Positions 7,200-14,345 of a stretch of 38,317 bases of DNA are shown piece after piece. This DNA is from Halobacillus sp. A1 (GTDB lineage: Bacteria; Bacillota; Bacilli; Bacillales; Halobacillaceae), in the NCBI RefSeq assembly GCF_024189295.1, contig NZ_JAIZEN010000025.1:1-38317 (forward strand), written 5' to 3'. Within the stretch, counting starts at the first letter, position 1, and every line of letters begins with the position of its first letter. The position numbers were made by a program, and so were the translations under genes. The notes under the pieces are model-generated. The model was not told where the DNA came from, did no database searches, and saw only the letters and a program-made list of their open reading frames with translations.

Positions 7200-7871
7200 A
7201 TGTATTCAATAATGGCAGGTGGAATATTTTTAGGTATGATGGTTTTTAGTTTCTTCTTTATTATTTCAAAGTTTCGAAAGCAGTATTACTTGGCCCCACT
7301 GCTGACATTTATAACAGCTTTAACCATCATTTTGTATAGTCTTTTCTTTGTAAGAGGATTTGAAGCAATGGGTTATATATTTCTAGCTGGGGGGATTTTT
7401 CTAATTAGTGTATTGGGCACGATAGCACTACCTTTATTGACTAAATCGTCTAAAATCACAAAGGTCTCAATTGGGGATAAAATCGGCCTTTTCGTACTAC
7501 CGGTGGTCTTTTTTACCACCATATTCTTTGTAACTTTAAATGATAGTGGTGATGATTATTGGATTAATGAAGAAGGACATATGAGCGTCCAAGAGGACAC
7601 GAAAAATCACTATCGAGTTTCAACTATTTCAGAAGGAAACAAAGAAATTTTTATAAGACTTGGTGAAGAGTATATTGGTAAGAAAATTGAAGTAGAGGAA
7701 ATCAACCAAAACGAAAGCACAGAAGTTGTTTTAAATATGGTTGAGGACGAAAATGAATCCCGAAAATCTCCATTTATTTTTATAGGGCTCAATGAAATCA
7801 ATGAACCTTTAACCGTGCGTACGACAGAAGGAGAAGAATTTCAGTCCACACTTGAGATGGCTAATGAATAA
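7200..7871 (+). CDS. Membrane protein of the ECF sigma operon, extracytoplasmic C-terminal domain
   Basis: 223 residues. Four hydrophobic segments occupy about the first 120 residues (near 1-22, 30-50, 57-78 and 94-113). A hydrophilic, acidic domain of about 105 residues follows, probably outside the membrane. The start has AAGGAGG seven bases upstream. It is the third gene of the sigma/anti-sigma operon and so is probably part of the sensing or effector output. No named family is recognised. A weak 7-bp hairpin overlaps the stop codon (7869-7897) and could end transcription. Confidence 0.8.
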   Translation: MYSIMAGGIFLGMMVFSFFFIISKFRKQYYLAPLLTFITALTIILYSLFFVRGFEAMGYIFLAGGIFLISVLGTIALPLLTKSSKITKVSIGDKIGLFVLPVVFFTTIFFVTLNDSGDDYWINEEGHMSVQEDTKNHYRVSTISEGNKEIFIRLGEEYIGKKIEVEEINQNESTEVVLNMVEDENESRKSPFIFIGLNEINEPLTVRTTEGEEFQSTLEMANE

Positions 7872-8045
7872 AGAGGTATTGTCAAAATAGCTCTTTAGCA
7901 AATTAAGATTACTATTTATTTTTAATTCTTCTTTAATTTGTATTTTTAATGTTTCAATCTTAGGATTTTTCCCTTGTGTCAATGCTGATAAGAATTTAAT
8001 CTGAAGATAAAATAAGCGAGAAGATTCGTTCTGAATAATTCTCAT
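7809..8045 (-). CDS. Small hypothetical protein overlapping the operon end
   Basis: 78 codons, with a good ribosome binding site (AAAGAGG) before ATG at 8045. The first 50 or so residues (MRIIQNESSRLFYLQ then KIETLKIQIKEELK) lie in DNA not used by another gene and look protein-like and helical. The last third overlaps the 3' end of the plus-strand gene at 7200-7871 and looks random, so the natural C-terminus may have been lost. Function unknown. Confidence 0.4.
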   Translation of the reverse strand: MRIIQNESSRLFYLQIKFLSALTQGKNPKIETLKIQIKEELKINSNLNLLKSYFDNTSLFISHLKCGLKFFSFCRTHG

Positions 8046-8089
8046 AGTAATCCTCTTTGACTGAAATATTTAGTAAAGTGTAATTGACC

Positions 8090-8230
8090 TTAACGAAAGT
8101 GTCCAACCAAATGGAGCATATCCATTATCTCTTCTAACATAGCAAGGGACTGACCCCAAAGTTTAAAAACTAAACTACCAGCAATAAAAGTAGCCCCAGC
8201 ATAGCAAAAGCGACTGCAAGTATTGAACAA
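8090..8230 (-). CDS. Possible tiny membrane protein (46 aa)
   Basis: From TTG at 8230, with GGGGGG just upstream, an open frame reads MFNTCSRFCYAGATF, a hydrophobic segment to about residue 24, and an amphipathic end (LAMLEEIMDMLHLVGHFR). The start region overlaps a degenerate boundary repeat (GAACAATAGCCCC on the plus strand). No family is recognised and the frame is short, so this is tentative. Confidence 0.3.
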   Translation of the reverse strand: MFNTCSRFCYAGATFIAGSLVFKLWGQSLAMLEEIMDMLHLVGHFR

Positions 8231-8257
8231 TAGCCCCCCGTTAATTGAATAAGAATC

Positions 8258-8710
8258 TTAGTTTTCATTTAGATCAATTCTAATTTGTTCTTTCCATTTA
8301 TTTATTGAATTTATTGCGTTTACTTCTCCACACTTAAATATATCTTCAACAGTCATTGACCATTTTCTATAAATACGTATCCTATCCTCATTCGGAGTTG
8401 GATTAGTTATTTTGCCTACGTTTTTTACATATTCTCGATTCTTTATAAGAATATATTTCGTACCCCATTCACCATCGTATGCTTCAATGAACAAGTTAAC
8501 CAGTTGCTTATATCCATCTTTGGTATAGTTAGATGGATGTTGAATCATGTAGCACGAAACCAACCAAAAATGTAAAGCGTATAGTTTTGGATCGTTATGT
8601 TCCCAAACCAATGGAAATTGGAACATTTCATAACATGAATACCCTTCTACTTGATTTGCTCCACACTCAATACATTTCCCATTTTCCATTACTGTATCGT
8701 TGTTAACCAC
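8258..8710 (-). CDS. DUF5946-family protein
   Basis: 150 residues, starting at GTG with GGAGG nine bases before it. CIECGA near residues 13-18 (a C-x2-C pair), C26 in SCYEMF and the central LHFWLVSCYMIQHPS match the pattern I associate with DUF5946: an N-terminal CxxCG, then a hydrophobic histidine-containing core ending in QHPS. Its biochemical role is unknown. It is a single-gene unit between small units in the accessory region; a degenerate repeat piece (GCCCCCCG) lies about 20 bp past its stop codon. Confidence 0.7.
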   Translation of the reverse strand: MVNNDTVMENGKCIECGANQVEGYSCYEMFQFPLVWEHNDPKLYALHFWLVSCYMIQHPSNYTKDGYKQLVNLFIEAYDGEWGTKYILIKNREYVKNVGKITNPTPNEDRIRIYRKWSMTVEDIFKCGEVNAINSINKWKEQIRIDLNEN

Positions 8711-8812
8711 TCTTAAAGTCCTCCATATAAAACCTTTATTAGTTTAGATTACTTTCTGACGTTACGTAAGTGTCAATATCTAATTAAATTAACCTGCCCC
8801 AAACATGAAGAA

Positions 8813-8844
8813 GAGGGCAATTTTTCTGTTTCAGGTTTGCCCTC
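8813..8844 (-). terminator. Hairpin after the acetyltransferase gene
   Basis: GAGGGCAA pairs with TTGCCCTC around a 16-base loop, one base past the stop codon of the gene at 8846-9325. The tract after the stem on the minus strand is TTCTTC, so termination may be only partial. A partial boundary repeat (AACCTGCCCC) lies just beyond it. Confidence 0.5.
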
Positions 8845-8845
8845 A

Positions 8846-9325
8846 TTATTGCAATAACAAAAGATCTTTTTTCATTGACACTACTTTAATATTTATGCCA
8901 TTTGGTTTATGTACAACTTCCTCATCGGAAACATCGTAACCTATTGATCTGTATAACTTTAGATTCTTTGTCGCACTCATACGGACTTTACATCGAATCG
9001 ACGAGAAACCTTCTTTATTTGCATAATCTTCTATAAACTTTAACAAATTTTTGGCGATTCCTTTTCCTTGCTTATTAGGGATTACTGACAAACGGTAAAA
9101 GTATATGCTTTGGTTATTAATTAAAAAACGCACCATACCAACTGGAACGTTTTCTTCATACGCTATCACCCCTTCTTCCTCTTTCACTAATGCATTAGAG
9201 ACAGATTGTACTGTTTCTTCTAAAGCACTGGACGGAGGCACTTGATTTTTATATTCCATAAATGCCTTAATCATTAAATCGTGAATCACGGCAGCATCTG
9301 TGACACTTGCAAATTTAATAATCAC
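8846..9325 (-). CDS. GNAT N-acetyltransferase
   Basis: 159 residues from GTG at 9325, chosen because AAAGGAG lies seven bases upstream; a TTG at 9349 would add eight residues. The GNAT core is clear: VGMVRFLI strand 4, YRLSVIPNKQGKGIAKNLL with the R/Q-x-x-G-x-G/A pyrophosphate loop, SIRCKVR, and the C-terminal NLKLYRSIGY motif. Full length for a single-domain GNAT. The substrate is unknown. It is intact, unlike the two frameshifted acetyltransferases further left. Confidence 0.85.
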   Translation of the reverse strand: MIIKFASVTDAAVIHDLMIKAFMEYKNQVPPSSALEETVQSVSNALVKEEEGVIAYEENVPVGMVRFLINNQSIYFYRLSVIPNKQGKGIAKNLLKFIEDYANKEGFSSIRCKVRMSATKNLKLYRSIGYDVSDEEVVHKPNGINIKVVSMKKDLLLLQ

Positions 9326-9405
9326 ATACTCACTCCTTTGTTCAAACAACTTTCTACTTAATGAATTATTATACGTATAATCTATTTTTCATACAATAAA
9401 ATTCC

Positions 9406-9470
9406 AATTATCTCGAAACTGAGTCTTCAACTAACCTGCCCTTTAGCGAAAGACTCGAATTCAAGATAGT
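9406..9470. repeat. Dispersed boundary repeat, full palindromic copy 8
   Basis: Left arm AATTATCTCGAAACTGAGTC then TTC (9406-9428); right arm GAAAGACTCGAATTCAAGAT then AGTT (9448-9471). Between them is AACTAACCTGCCCTTTAGC. This copy shows that the single-armed copies elsewhere are halves of a 65-bp inverted-repeat element. Confidence 0.75.
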
Positions 9471-9499
9471 TTGTTAAAAAACATGTTATTTAGCAAATT

Positions 9500-9945
9500 C
9501 CACAGAGTATTTGTTGGTAAACCTAGACGCACACCGCATCGTCACCCGGTGCGTAAACACGTGAGCCCAACGTGCGCACCCACGGCATGTTACACGGCAT
9601 ACGCATGTCATGCTGAACCCCACGCACAGGAAACTCACACCGTATGTTACACTCTATCCTCATGTTTATCCCATGTCGCACGGCGTACGTATGCGATGTG
9701 AAACGGCGTGTGAGGGTTCTTTATTGATGAGAGGTTCTCAAGATATGCCACACAGCGTGCGTATCTCATGCGACATATCATAAACGTAAACGTCGCTCGC
9801 ATGCGGTGCGGTATGGTGTGCGTATGGGATGTGCCTGATGTACGGCACGGTATGCTCCTACCATCAAACCCTTTATCGGATACGTATTTCATATGGAACA
9901 GCGTACGCATGGCGTTTCACACGCGATGTCACACGAAATGAAAAC
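9500..9945. other. Alternating purine-pyrimidine tract, no gene
   Basis: About 430 bp dominated by TG, CA, CG and TA steps, for example GCGTACGTATGCGATGTG at 9676-9693 and GGCATACGCATGTCATGC at about 9596-9613. Short open frames exist on both strands but none has a credible ribosome binding site or protein-like composition. Degenerate inverted repeats (GTGAAACGGC near 9690, GCGTTTCAC near 9911) recur. It differs sharply in composition from the DNA on its left. It is followed by an 11-T run near 9950. Confidence 0.6.
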
Positions 9946-9961
9946 CCTTCTTTTTTTTTTT

Positions 9962-11200
9962 GATGAACCAGACGAACCCGCTTCTCGTTAAGGACCAGAC
10001 GACTCTCTCCTGACTCAATAACTCAATCGTAAAGACCGGAGCGTAAGACCACACCGTTTTTCGGGCAGCAGAGCCTTTATCTTATCGGAATACCGGAGCG
10101 TGAAACCGTTGTGCTGACAGCGTTTTAAGGGCGAGCGCGTGCCTGCGTGGCGGGTCCCGCGCCCGTCGGTGGTTTTTCTTGATTCGCTCGCTGACGCTCG
10201 TATAACCGCTCCGGGCTTCCCCCCAAGCATTCACGTAAGATCCTTTCATCCAAGCAGCGCGGAGCCTTCCTCCGCTCGGTGGTTTTTCCTGACTTTTTTA
10301 GCTCATCCCTCTTGTCCCAATCGGTATGTACATAAAGAGATTTTTTGGCATACAACCGCCTCGCGTCGTCCGCGCTGTCGGACTCCAAGGACCCTTTCTT
10401 GAAGGTCTTTCTTGTCGATCCGCTGATCGCTTCTCGAACACCTTTTTGACAGCTTCCCCTACACCCTTTTCTGGTAGCTCCTCTGTTCTCTCTCCGATAT
10501 GACTTGGCCTTTCTGGGGCGTCCTACGCTACGCCCCTACAAGACCAAATACCGGCGCGTCTGTCTGCCTGAATCTCGTCCCTCATGAAGTGATTTCGGGA
10601 CGGAAAACGCGCCGGAATGTGCTGACGGACGCGTCATACGCCTCTCGCGCCAGATGGAGCTTGGCGGATTTTGCGATTCGCTTAACGGCGCGGTTTATCG
10701 AGGGTAGAATCCGTCACGGATTTTGGGTTGGTATCGCCCCGGTCTATCGCTACGCCCGTCGCGCCTGAGTTTGTACGGTACTCGCTCCGGTGGGCGGATT
10801 TTCGTAGCGTGTAGGGGAAAGAGCATAAGGGGGACGTATGACAAGCCTCGCTACGCTCATTTGTCAGTCAGCATAGCTGACCGTCCCCCTCACTGCGTCG
10901 ACAATGCTTGCGCATTGTTCTCCTTGCCCCTTCGGGGTGCCCATTCGAAAGCTCCTGTTCGTCACTTTCTATTATTTCAAGGTCAAGTTCAAGACCTCTC
11001 CTTCTCTCCAGTAGCGATCCATCTGGAACGCTGCGTGCTTTTCGGTAGTGGGGCGTGTGCTTGAGCCGTGTATTCCCGGGCCAACGCTCGCACGTTGGTC
11101 GTACACACACGAAAAGAATATTGGTACGTACGCCGGTCCGAAAGGGATTTTCGGCGTATCCAAAAGCTTAAACACCGTACGGGAATGTACACCGTTTATA
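9962..11200. other. GC-rich hairpin-dense segment without recognisable genes
   Basis: About 1.2 kb with much higher GC than its neighbours. Open frames on both strands lack ribosome binding sites and recognisable domains. Hairpins are frequent: 10259-10275 (GCGGAG/CTCCGC), 10515-10536 (GGGGCGT/ACGCCCC), 10551-10615 (outer CCGGCGCGT/ACGCGCCGG, inner CGTCCC/GGGACG) and 10709-10723 (AATCCG/CGGATT). Two short direct repeats are visible: CGGTGGTTTTTC at about 10167 and 10279, and ACCGGAGCGT at about 10036 and 10091. Plasmid replication remnant or structured RNA are both possible; I cannot decide. Confidence 0.55.
10828..10937. other. Multi-branched inverted-repeat cluster
   Basis: Outer stem AGGGGGACG (10828-10836) pairs with CGTCCCCCT (10882-10890). 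It encloses TGACAA/TTGTCA (10839-10844 with 10861-10866) and GTCAGC/GCTGAC (10867-10872 with 10876-10881), giving a three-way junction. Two hairpins follow: ACAATGC/GCATTGT (10901-10918) and CCCC/GGGG (10927-10937). Such clusters occur at plasmid origins and in structured RNAs. Confidence 0.65.
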
Positions 11201-11259
11201 ACCTACACACATATATAACGATTAAAAGCGGGTATATAATAAACGAAATTGACCAATAG

Positions 11260-11511
11260 TTACGGAGTATTCCAGAAAGATATAGTGACTATAAATGGTA
11301 TAATTATAGCCACTAAGATGATCAATCCATTGCCAATGAACCCTATCTTTCTGTATATTCCTTTTTCAGAGAATATGGCGAACCCCAATCCTATTAAAGA
11401 AATAACCACTCCAGCAAATAGAAAAGTGTCATTGCCTGACAGCATCGTTATGTATGAAGCTAGGCTTACTAAAAATAACACAGTAGAAACTATTCCCAAC
11501 TTCCTTCTCAT
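11260..11511 (-). CDS. Small membrane protein (83 aa)
   Basis: 83 residues with three hydrophobic segments (about residues 6-24, 29-46 and 53-76) and a basic N-terminus (MRRK). GGAGGGAG lies upstream of the ATG, a strong ribosome binding site. Low-GC composition like the left part of the window and unlike the adjacent GC-rich segment, so it marks the return to ordinary host-like DNA. No family is recognised. Confidence 0.65.
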   Translation of the reverse strand: MRRKLGIVSTVLFLVSLASYITMLSGNDTFLFAGVVISLIGLGFAIFSEKGIYRKIGFIGNGLIILVAIIIPFIVTISFWNTP

Positions 11512-11650
11512 ATATTCTCCCTCCCCATTATGTGAATTATTTCAAAATATTGTATGAAACTCAATGTTTTTAGAATAATCAGGTGAAGGGTGTTGGGTAA
11601 CAATCAGCATCGCGATACCCGGATTAGGGGATGCTAAATCAGTTATTCTG

Positions 11651-11670
11651 TATTGGGTTAGAACCCAATA
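11651..11670. repeat. Short perfect inverted repeat
   Basis: TATTGGGTT pairs with AACCCAATA around AG. It lies 13 bp before the terminator at 11683. The same TATTGGGTTA word recurs at 12598 ahead of the second copy of the duplicated gene, so it probably marks the left edge of the duplication. Confidence 0.5.
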
Positions 11671-11682
11671 CGAAGTTTCTCT

Positions 11683-11714
11683 AAGAGGTAAAATCCAGTT
11701 GGATTTTACCTCTT
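11683..11714 (+). terminator. Strong rho-independent terminator
   Basis: AAGAGGTAAAATCC pairs perfectly with GGATTTTACCTCTT around AGTT (14 bp), followed by a T-rich tract to about 11727. No obvious plus-strand gene precedes it, which suggests the end of a lost unit, an attenuator for the following gene, or an untranslated RNA from about 11560. Confidence 0.75.
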
Positions 11715-11791
11715 TTTATATTTTTTTCCAATTAACCCTTATTCTTGATAACATAAAAGATAATAAGAAAGGGGTTGATACTATCATACAA

Positions 11792-12064
11792 ATGACTACA
11801 ACTACGAAAGTTTTAATTGGAATAAGCACCTTACTACTTATTCCTAAAATTTTATCATTTTTTGGTATAGATATTATACCGCTAGGGTACTTTCTCCTAA
11901 CATTAGCCGCGACGAGTTTTTCTCTTGCTTTTGAGTTAAAAAGAAACAATGAAGAACACGACACTTTAAGGACATGGATGTCTATTGGGGCAACCGTGAT
12001 GTTTTTGTTCGCTGGTCTTTTTGATTTAGGCATGTATTATAATCTCATCCTTTTTATCTATTAA
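11792..12064 (+). CDS. Small three-segment membrane protein, copy A
   Basis: 90 residues from ATG at 11792, with three hydrophobic segments (about residues 6-25, 30-46 and 60-85). The region is duplicated at about 12609-12972 with high identity. The nearest good ribosome binding site, AAAGGGG, is 17 bases before this ATG, which is far. In copy B the same codon is TTA, so the true start may be an unusual codon (ATC or ATA) a few residues earlier. No family is recognised. Confidence 0.6.
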   Translation: MTTTTKVLIGISTLLLIPKILSFFGIDIIPLGYFLLTLAATSFSLAFELKRNNEEHDTLRTWMSIGATVMFLFAGLFDLGMYYNLILFIY

Positions 12065-12171
12065 TACAGTTTGCGAAATAAACCGAACGGGTCATAGGTT
12101 GGATTCGAAATACCCCTTAAAGGACGCATAGCATTTAAGTGTTCGGGATCACGCCAGATGATGACAAAAAA

Positions 12172-12208
12172 AGAAACCTTGAAAGGCTACGCGTCAACCA
12201 AGGTTTCT
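12172..12208. terminator. Rho-independent terminator
   Basis: AGAAACCTTG pairs with CAAGGTTTCT around a 17-base loop, followed by AATATCTTTTTT on the plus strand and preceded by an A7 run for the minus strand. It lies about 110 bp past copy A of the duplicated gene. Confidence 0.7.
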
Positions 12209-12299
12209 AATATCTTTTTTCACATATTTAAAACAACACTTATATTCAACCAACCTCCACATTTTACAAGTATTATATCGCTTGCTATTACCAAAAAAT

Positions 12300-12600
12300 A
12301 GAGACCGAAGCCTCTTTGATTGGAGATGTGTTATTTCGTACTAGTCTCGCATCTTCAACTGCTACGCCCGTATTGCCCCTTGTTCGAAGCGACCTCGGTA
12401 ACGTTCACCATACAAGCGGCACGTGTTGGGGAAGCCTCTTTAGTAGAGGCGAGTTCTTTTGGTCTCGGTTCCGTTTCATATACCACTTTTGCAGAAGGGA
12501 TTGTTGAAATTGGCCTATCCGACGTTGATTTTGCTTCTGCGGAAGGATGTGCAGCATCACTGCACCCGAAGTAGGTAATGACGACACAGCTATTTCATAT
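12300..12600. other. Intergenic stretch with higher GC, possible decayed coding DNA
   Basis: This stretch between the two duplicated genes is open in several frames on both strands (for example plus 12320-12574 and minus 12405-12662). None has a clear ribosome binding site or a domain I know. One frame on the minus strand is rich in Ser, Thr, Pro and Glu and would look like a disordered tail. The composition differs from the flanks, which suggests a fragment of another gene or element. Confidence 0.35.
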
Positions 12601-12699
12601 TGGGTTACATCCAAATGCTTTTTTTTATATATTTTTCCAAACCACCTTATTCTTGATAACATAAAAGATGATAAGAAAGGGGTTGATTATATCTCACAA

Positions 12700-12972
12700 T
12701 TAACTACAACTACGAAAGTTTTAATTGGAATAAGCATCTTACTGCTTATTCCTGAAATTTTATCATTTTTTGGTATAGATATTATACCGCCAGGGTGTTT
12801 TTTACTAGCATTAGCCGCGACACATTTTTCTCTTGCTTTTGAGTTTAAAAGAAACGATCACGAACACGCCACTTTAATGATATGGATGTGTATTGGGGCA
12901 ACCGTGATGTTTTTGTTCGCTGGTCTCTTTGACTTAGGTATGCATTATAATCTTATCCTTTACATCTCTTAA
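12700..12972 (+). pseudogene. Small membrane protein, copy B, start codon lost
   Basis: A near-duplicate of copy A with the same three hydrophobic segments; most differences are conservative (IIPPGCFLLALAATHFSLAF against IIPLGYFLLTLAATSFSLAF). The AAAGGGG site and upstream CTTGATAACATAAAAGAT are kept, but the codon matching the copy A ATG is TTA, and no ATG, GTG or TTG follows in a suitable place. Either it is no longer translated, or both copies start at a non-standard codon. The upstream terminator hairpin present before copy A is deleted here. Confidence 0.5.
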
Positions 12973-13072
12973 TATTTGCTGGATTTAAAGTAAGAGGTGA
13001 GGAAATCCTCTATCGAAGAACAGCCCACTAGAGTCTTTTCACTTTGTTCTCAAGACTCTTAACTATTTGTTG

Positions 13073-13213
13073 TTATTCCTTATTGGGCTCAGTAAGTTTT
13101 CTCTCTAATATGACCCCAATAACAACTACACCAAATGTCACAAAGTTTAATATAGCTACCCTTCCTAAAAAGCAATTTAATTTATATACCAACGAGTACA
13201 GATATCGTTTCAA
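13073..13213 (-). pseudogene. Membrane-protein remnant cut at a boundary repeat
   Basis: A 46-codon frame from TTG at 13213 reads LKRYLYSLVY, then a hydrophobic segment (VAILNFVTFGVVVIGVIL), and ends ERKLTEPNKE. The composition is protein-like and typical of a C-terminal membrane anchor. There is no ribosome binding site, and the 5' side runs straight into a boundary repeat (13221-13250), so this looks like the 3' part of a truncated gene. Confidence 0.35.
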
Positions 13214-13220
13214 AACAGGC

Positions 13221-13319
13221 AATTATCTCGATTTCAAGTCTTCCACTATCCCGTTAGCTAAAATGGATCGCTCATATTGAACAATTGCCCCATTTACATG
13301 AAGGCTTGGTTTCGAGATA
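13221..13319. repeat. Dispersed boundary repeat, inverted pair (copies 9a and 9b)
   Basis: Left member (13221-13250) is the reverse form, AATTATCTCGATTTCAAGTC then TTCCACTATC. Right member (13287-13319) is the forward form, GCCCCATTTACATGAAGGCT then TGGTTTCGAGATA. The two are separated by 36 bp, more than the 19 bp in copy 8. Confidence 0.7.
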
Positions 13320-13530
13320 TTTAGGTTAAATCTAACTAAATAGCGCCTTCTGTAGAATACATGGGAGCCCGTGAACCCTGTTTAGCGATTAGTTAAAGCT
13401 AAATTTTTTAATTCCAGAGGGATACCGTAGAAACTTTTGATTTTAATTACAGTAACTACTATAGTTAGAAAAAGTAGGTTTTAACTCCATTTATTGTTTA
13501 AATAATAATTAAAATACTGGAGGTAAGGAA

Positions 13531-13797
13531 ATGACTAAGAGTTCATGGAAAAGCTACACGTTTCTTATATTGAGTGTGCTGGTGTTCTTCACATGCATCG
13601 CATTTTTCATTTTTGGTTTTGCTGATGGTAGCCAATCGTTGTTAAATTTCATGTATTATTTACTTTTAATCTTGGGGATAGCTTCTATAATCATGGGGGT
13701 TTGGAGTTTTATATCTAAATTGGCATGGAAGAAATCAACGATTTCTGCATCTATCTTAACCATTTTGAATTTCTTTATATTCTCTTTCTTATTCTAA
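13531..13797 (+). CDS. Small membrane protein (88 aa)
   Basis: 88 residues with three hydrophobic segments (about residues 9-31, 38-60 and 70-87) and almost no soluble part. TGGAGG lies nine bases before the ATG and a good terminator follows (13841-13868), so it is a complete single-gene unit. It lies between two boundary repeats (13319 and 13898), in the same cassette-like arrangement as the other small genes. No family is recognised. Confidence 0.7.
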   Translation: MTKSSWKSYTFLILSVLVFFTCIAFFIFGFADGSQSLLNFMYYLLLILGIASIIMGVWSFISKLAWKKSTISASILTILNFFIFSFLF

Positions 13798-13840
13798 GAA
13801 ATAGGCTCTGTTAAAGTTTAGTGTTGATATTACTAATAAA

Positions 13841-13868
13841 AAGAACTTCCAAGCTTATGGAAGTTCTT
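13841..13868 (+). terminator. Rho-independent terminator
   Basis: AAGAACTTCC pairs perfectly with GGAAGTTCTT around AAGCTTAT, followed by CTTATTTAT; an A-run on the left also allows minus-strand use. Confidence 0.75.
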
Positions 13869-13897
13869 CTTATTTATATTGGGTTTATTCAACTAAA

Positions 13898-13930
13898 GCC
13901 CCATAAACTGTGGGACTTGATTTCGAGAAT
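13898..13930 (+). repeat. Dispersed boundary repeat, copy 10
   Basis: GCCCCATAAACTGTGGGACT followed by TGATTTCGAGAATC. It sits between the convergent ends of the plus-strand gene at 13531 and the minus-strand gene at 13944. Confidence 0.65.
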
Positions 13931-13943
13931 CGAAAAAAATGAC

Positions 13944-14135
13944 TTATGGTCTATACCCCAAACTCATACTAAAGAAAAAAGCATACCCGAAAAGAATTGC
14001 CATCCCAACTACTAATAAAAGAAACATAAGAATTTTTCCTTTAAGGTCTTTTTCACTTTTATACCAAGATATACTTAGGATTAGAAATATAATTGCAGTC
14101 GGCACTAAATATAATAACAATCCTGTATCAGCCAA
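13944..14135 (-). CDS. Small membrane protein (63 aa)
   Basis: 63 residues, starting at TTG with GGGAGAAG upstream. Two hydrophobic segments (about residues 5-22 and 34-55) flank a basic loop (WYKSEKDLKGK). It begins three bases after the stop codon of the minus-strand gene at 14139-14345, so the two are probably co-transcribed. No family is recognised. Confidence 0.55.
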   Translation of the reverse strand: MADTGLLLYLVPTAIIFLILSISWYKSEKDLKGKILMFLLLVVGMAILFGYAFFFSMSLGYRP

Positions 14136-14138
14136 GTT

Positions 14139-14345
14139 CTAATTCTTCTCCCAATAAATATCTGGGATAGGAGATCCCTTATGATATTGAGCGTAAATTC
14201 TCTCTCTTAGTACGATAAAAATCATCGAAACTATAAGAAAGTATCCATAACCAATGTATTTAACTTTCTTAGAAAATACCTCTGAACGATTTAGCATTGC
14301 AATTACAACAATTAATAGTGGTATTAATACAATATAGTCATTCAC
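14139..14345 (-). CDS. Small membrane protein (68 aa)
   Basis: 68 residues from GTG, with two hydrophobic segments (about residues 3-17 and 29-45) and a polar C-terminus. The ribosome binding site GGAGG is far (about 19 bases); it is better placed for a nine-codon leader frame (ATGGAGGAG...) ending at the GTG, so the real start is uncertain. It pairs with the next small membrane gene three bases downstream. Confidence 0.5.
   Translation of the reverse strand: MNDYIVLIPLLIVVIAMLNRSEVFSKKVKYIGYGYFLIVSMIFIVLRERIYAQYHKGSPIPDIYWEKN

Noticed and set aside
10125-10388. An 87-codon minus-strand frame in the GC-rich segment, and similar frames at 10499-10768 and 10723-11064
   Set aside because: No ribosome binding site, no protein-like hydrophobic pattern, biased Arg/Ser composition typical of GC-rich noncoding DNA, and open frames on both strands at once.
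9500-11200. Group II intron or rRNA/tRNA genes
   Set aside because: I looked for a domain V-like hairpin, a reverse transcriptase frame and tRNA cloverleaf features and found none that held up.
13044-13280. A 78-codon plus-strand frame
   Set aside because: No ribosome binding site; it runs through a boundary repeat, and the opposite strand gives a more protein-like frame.
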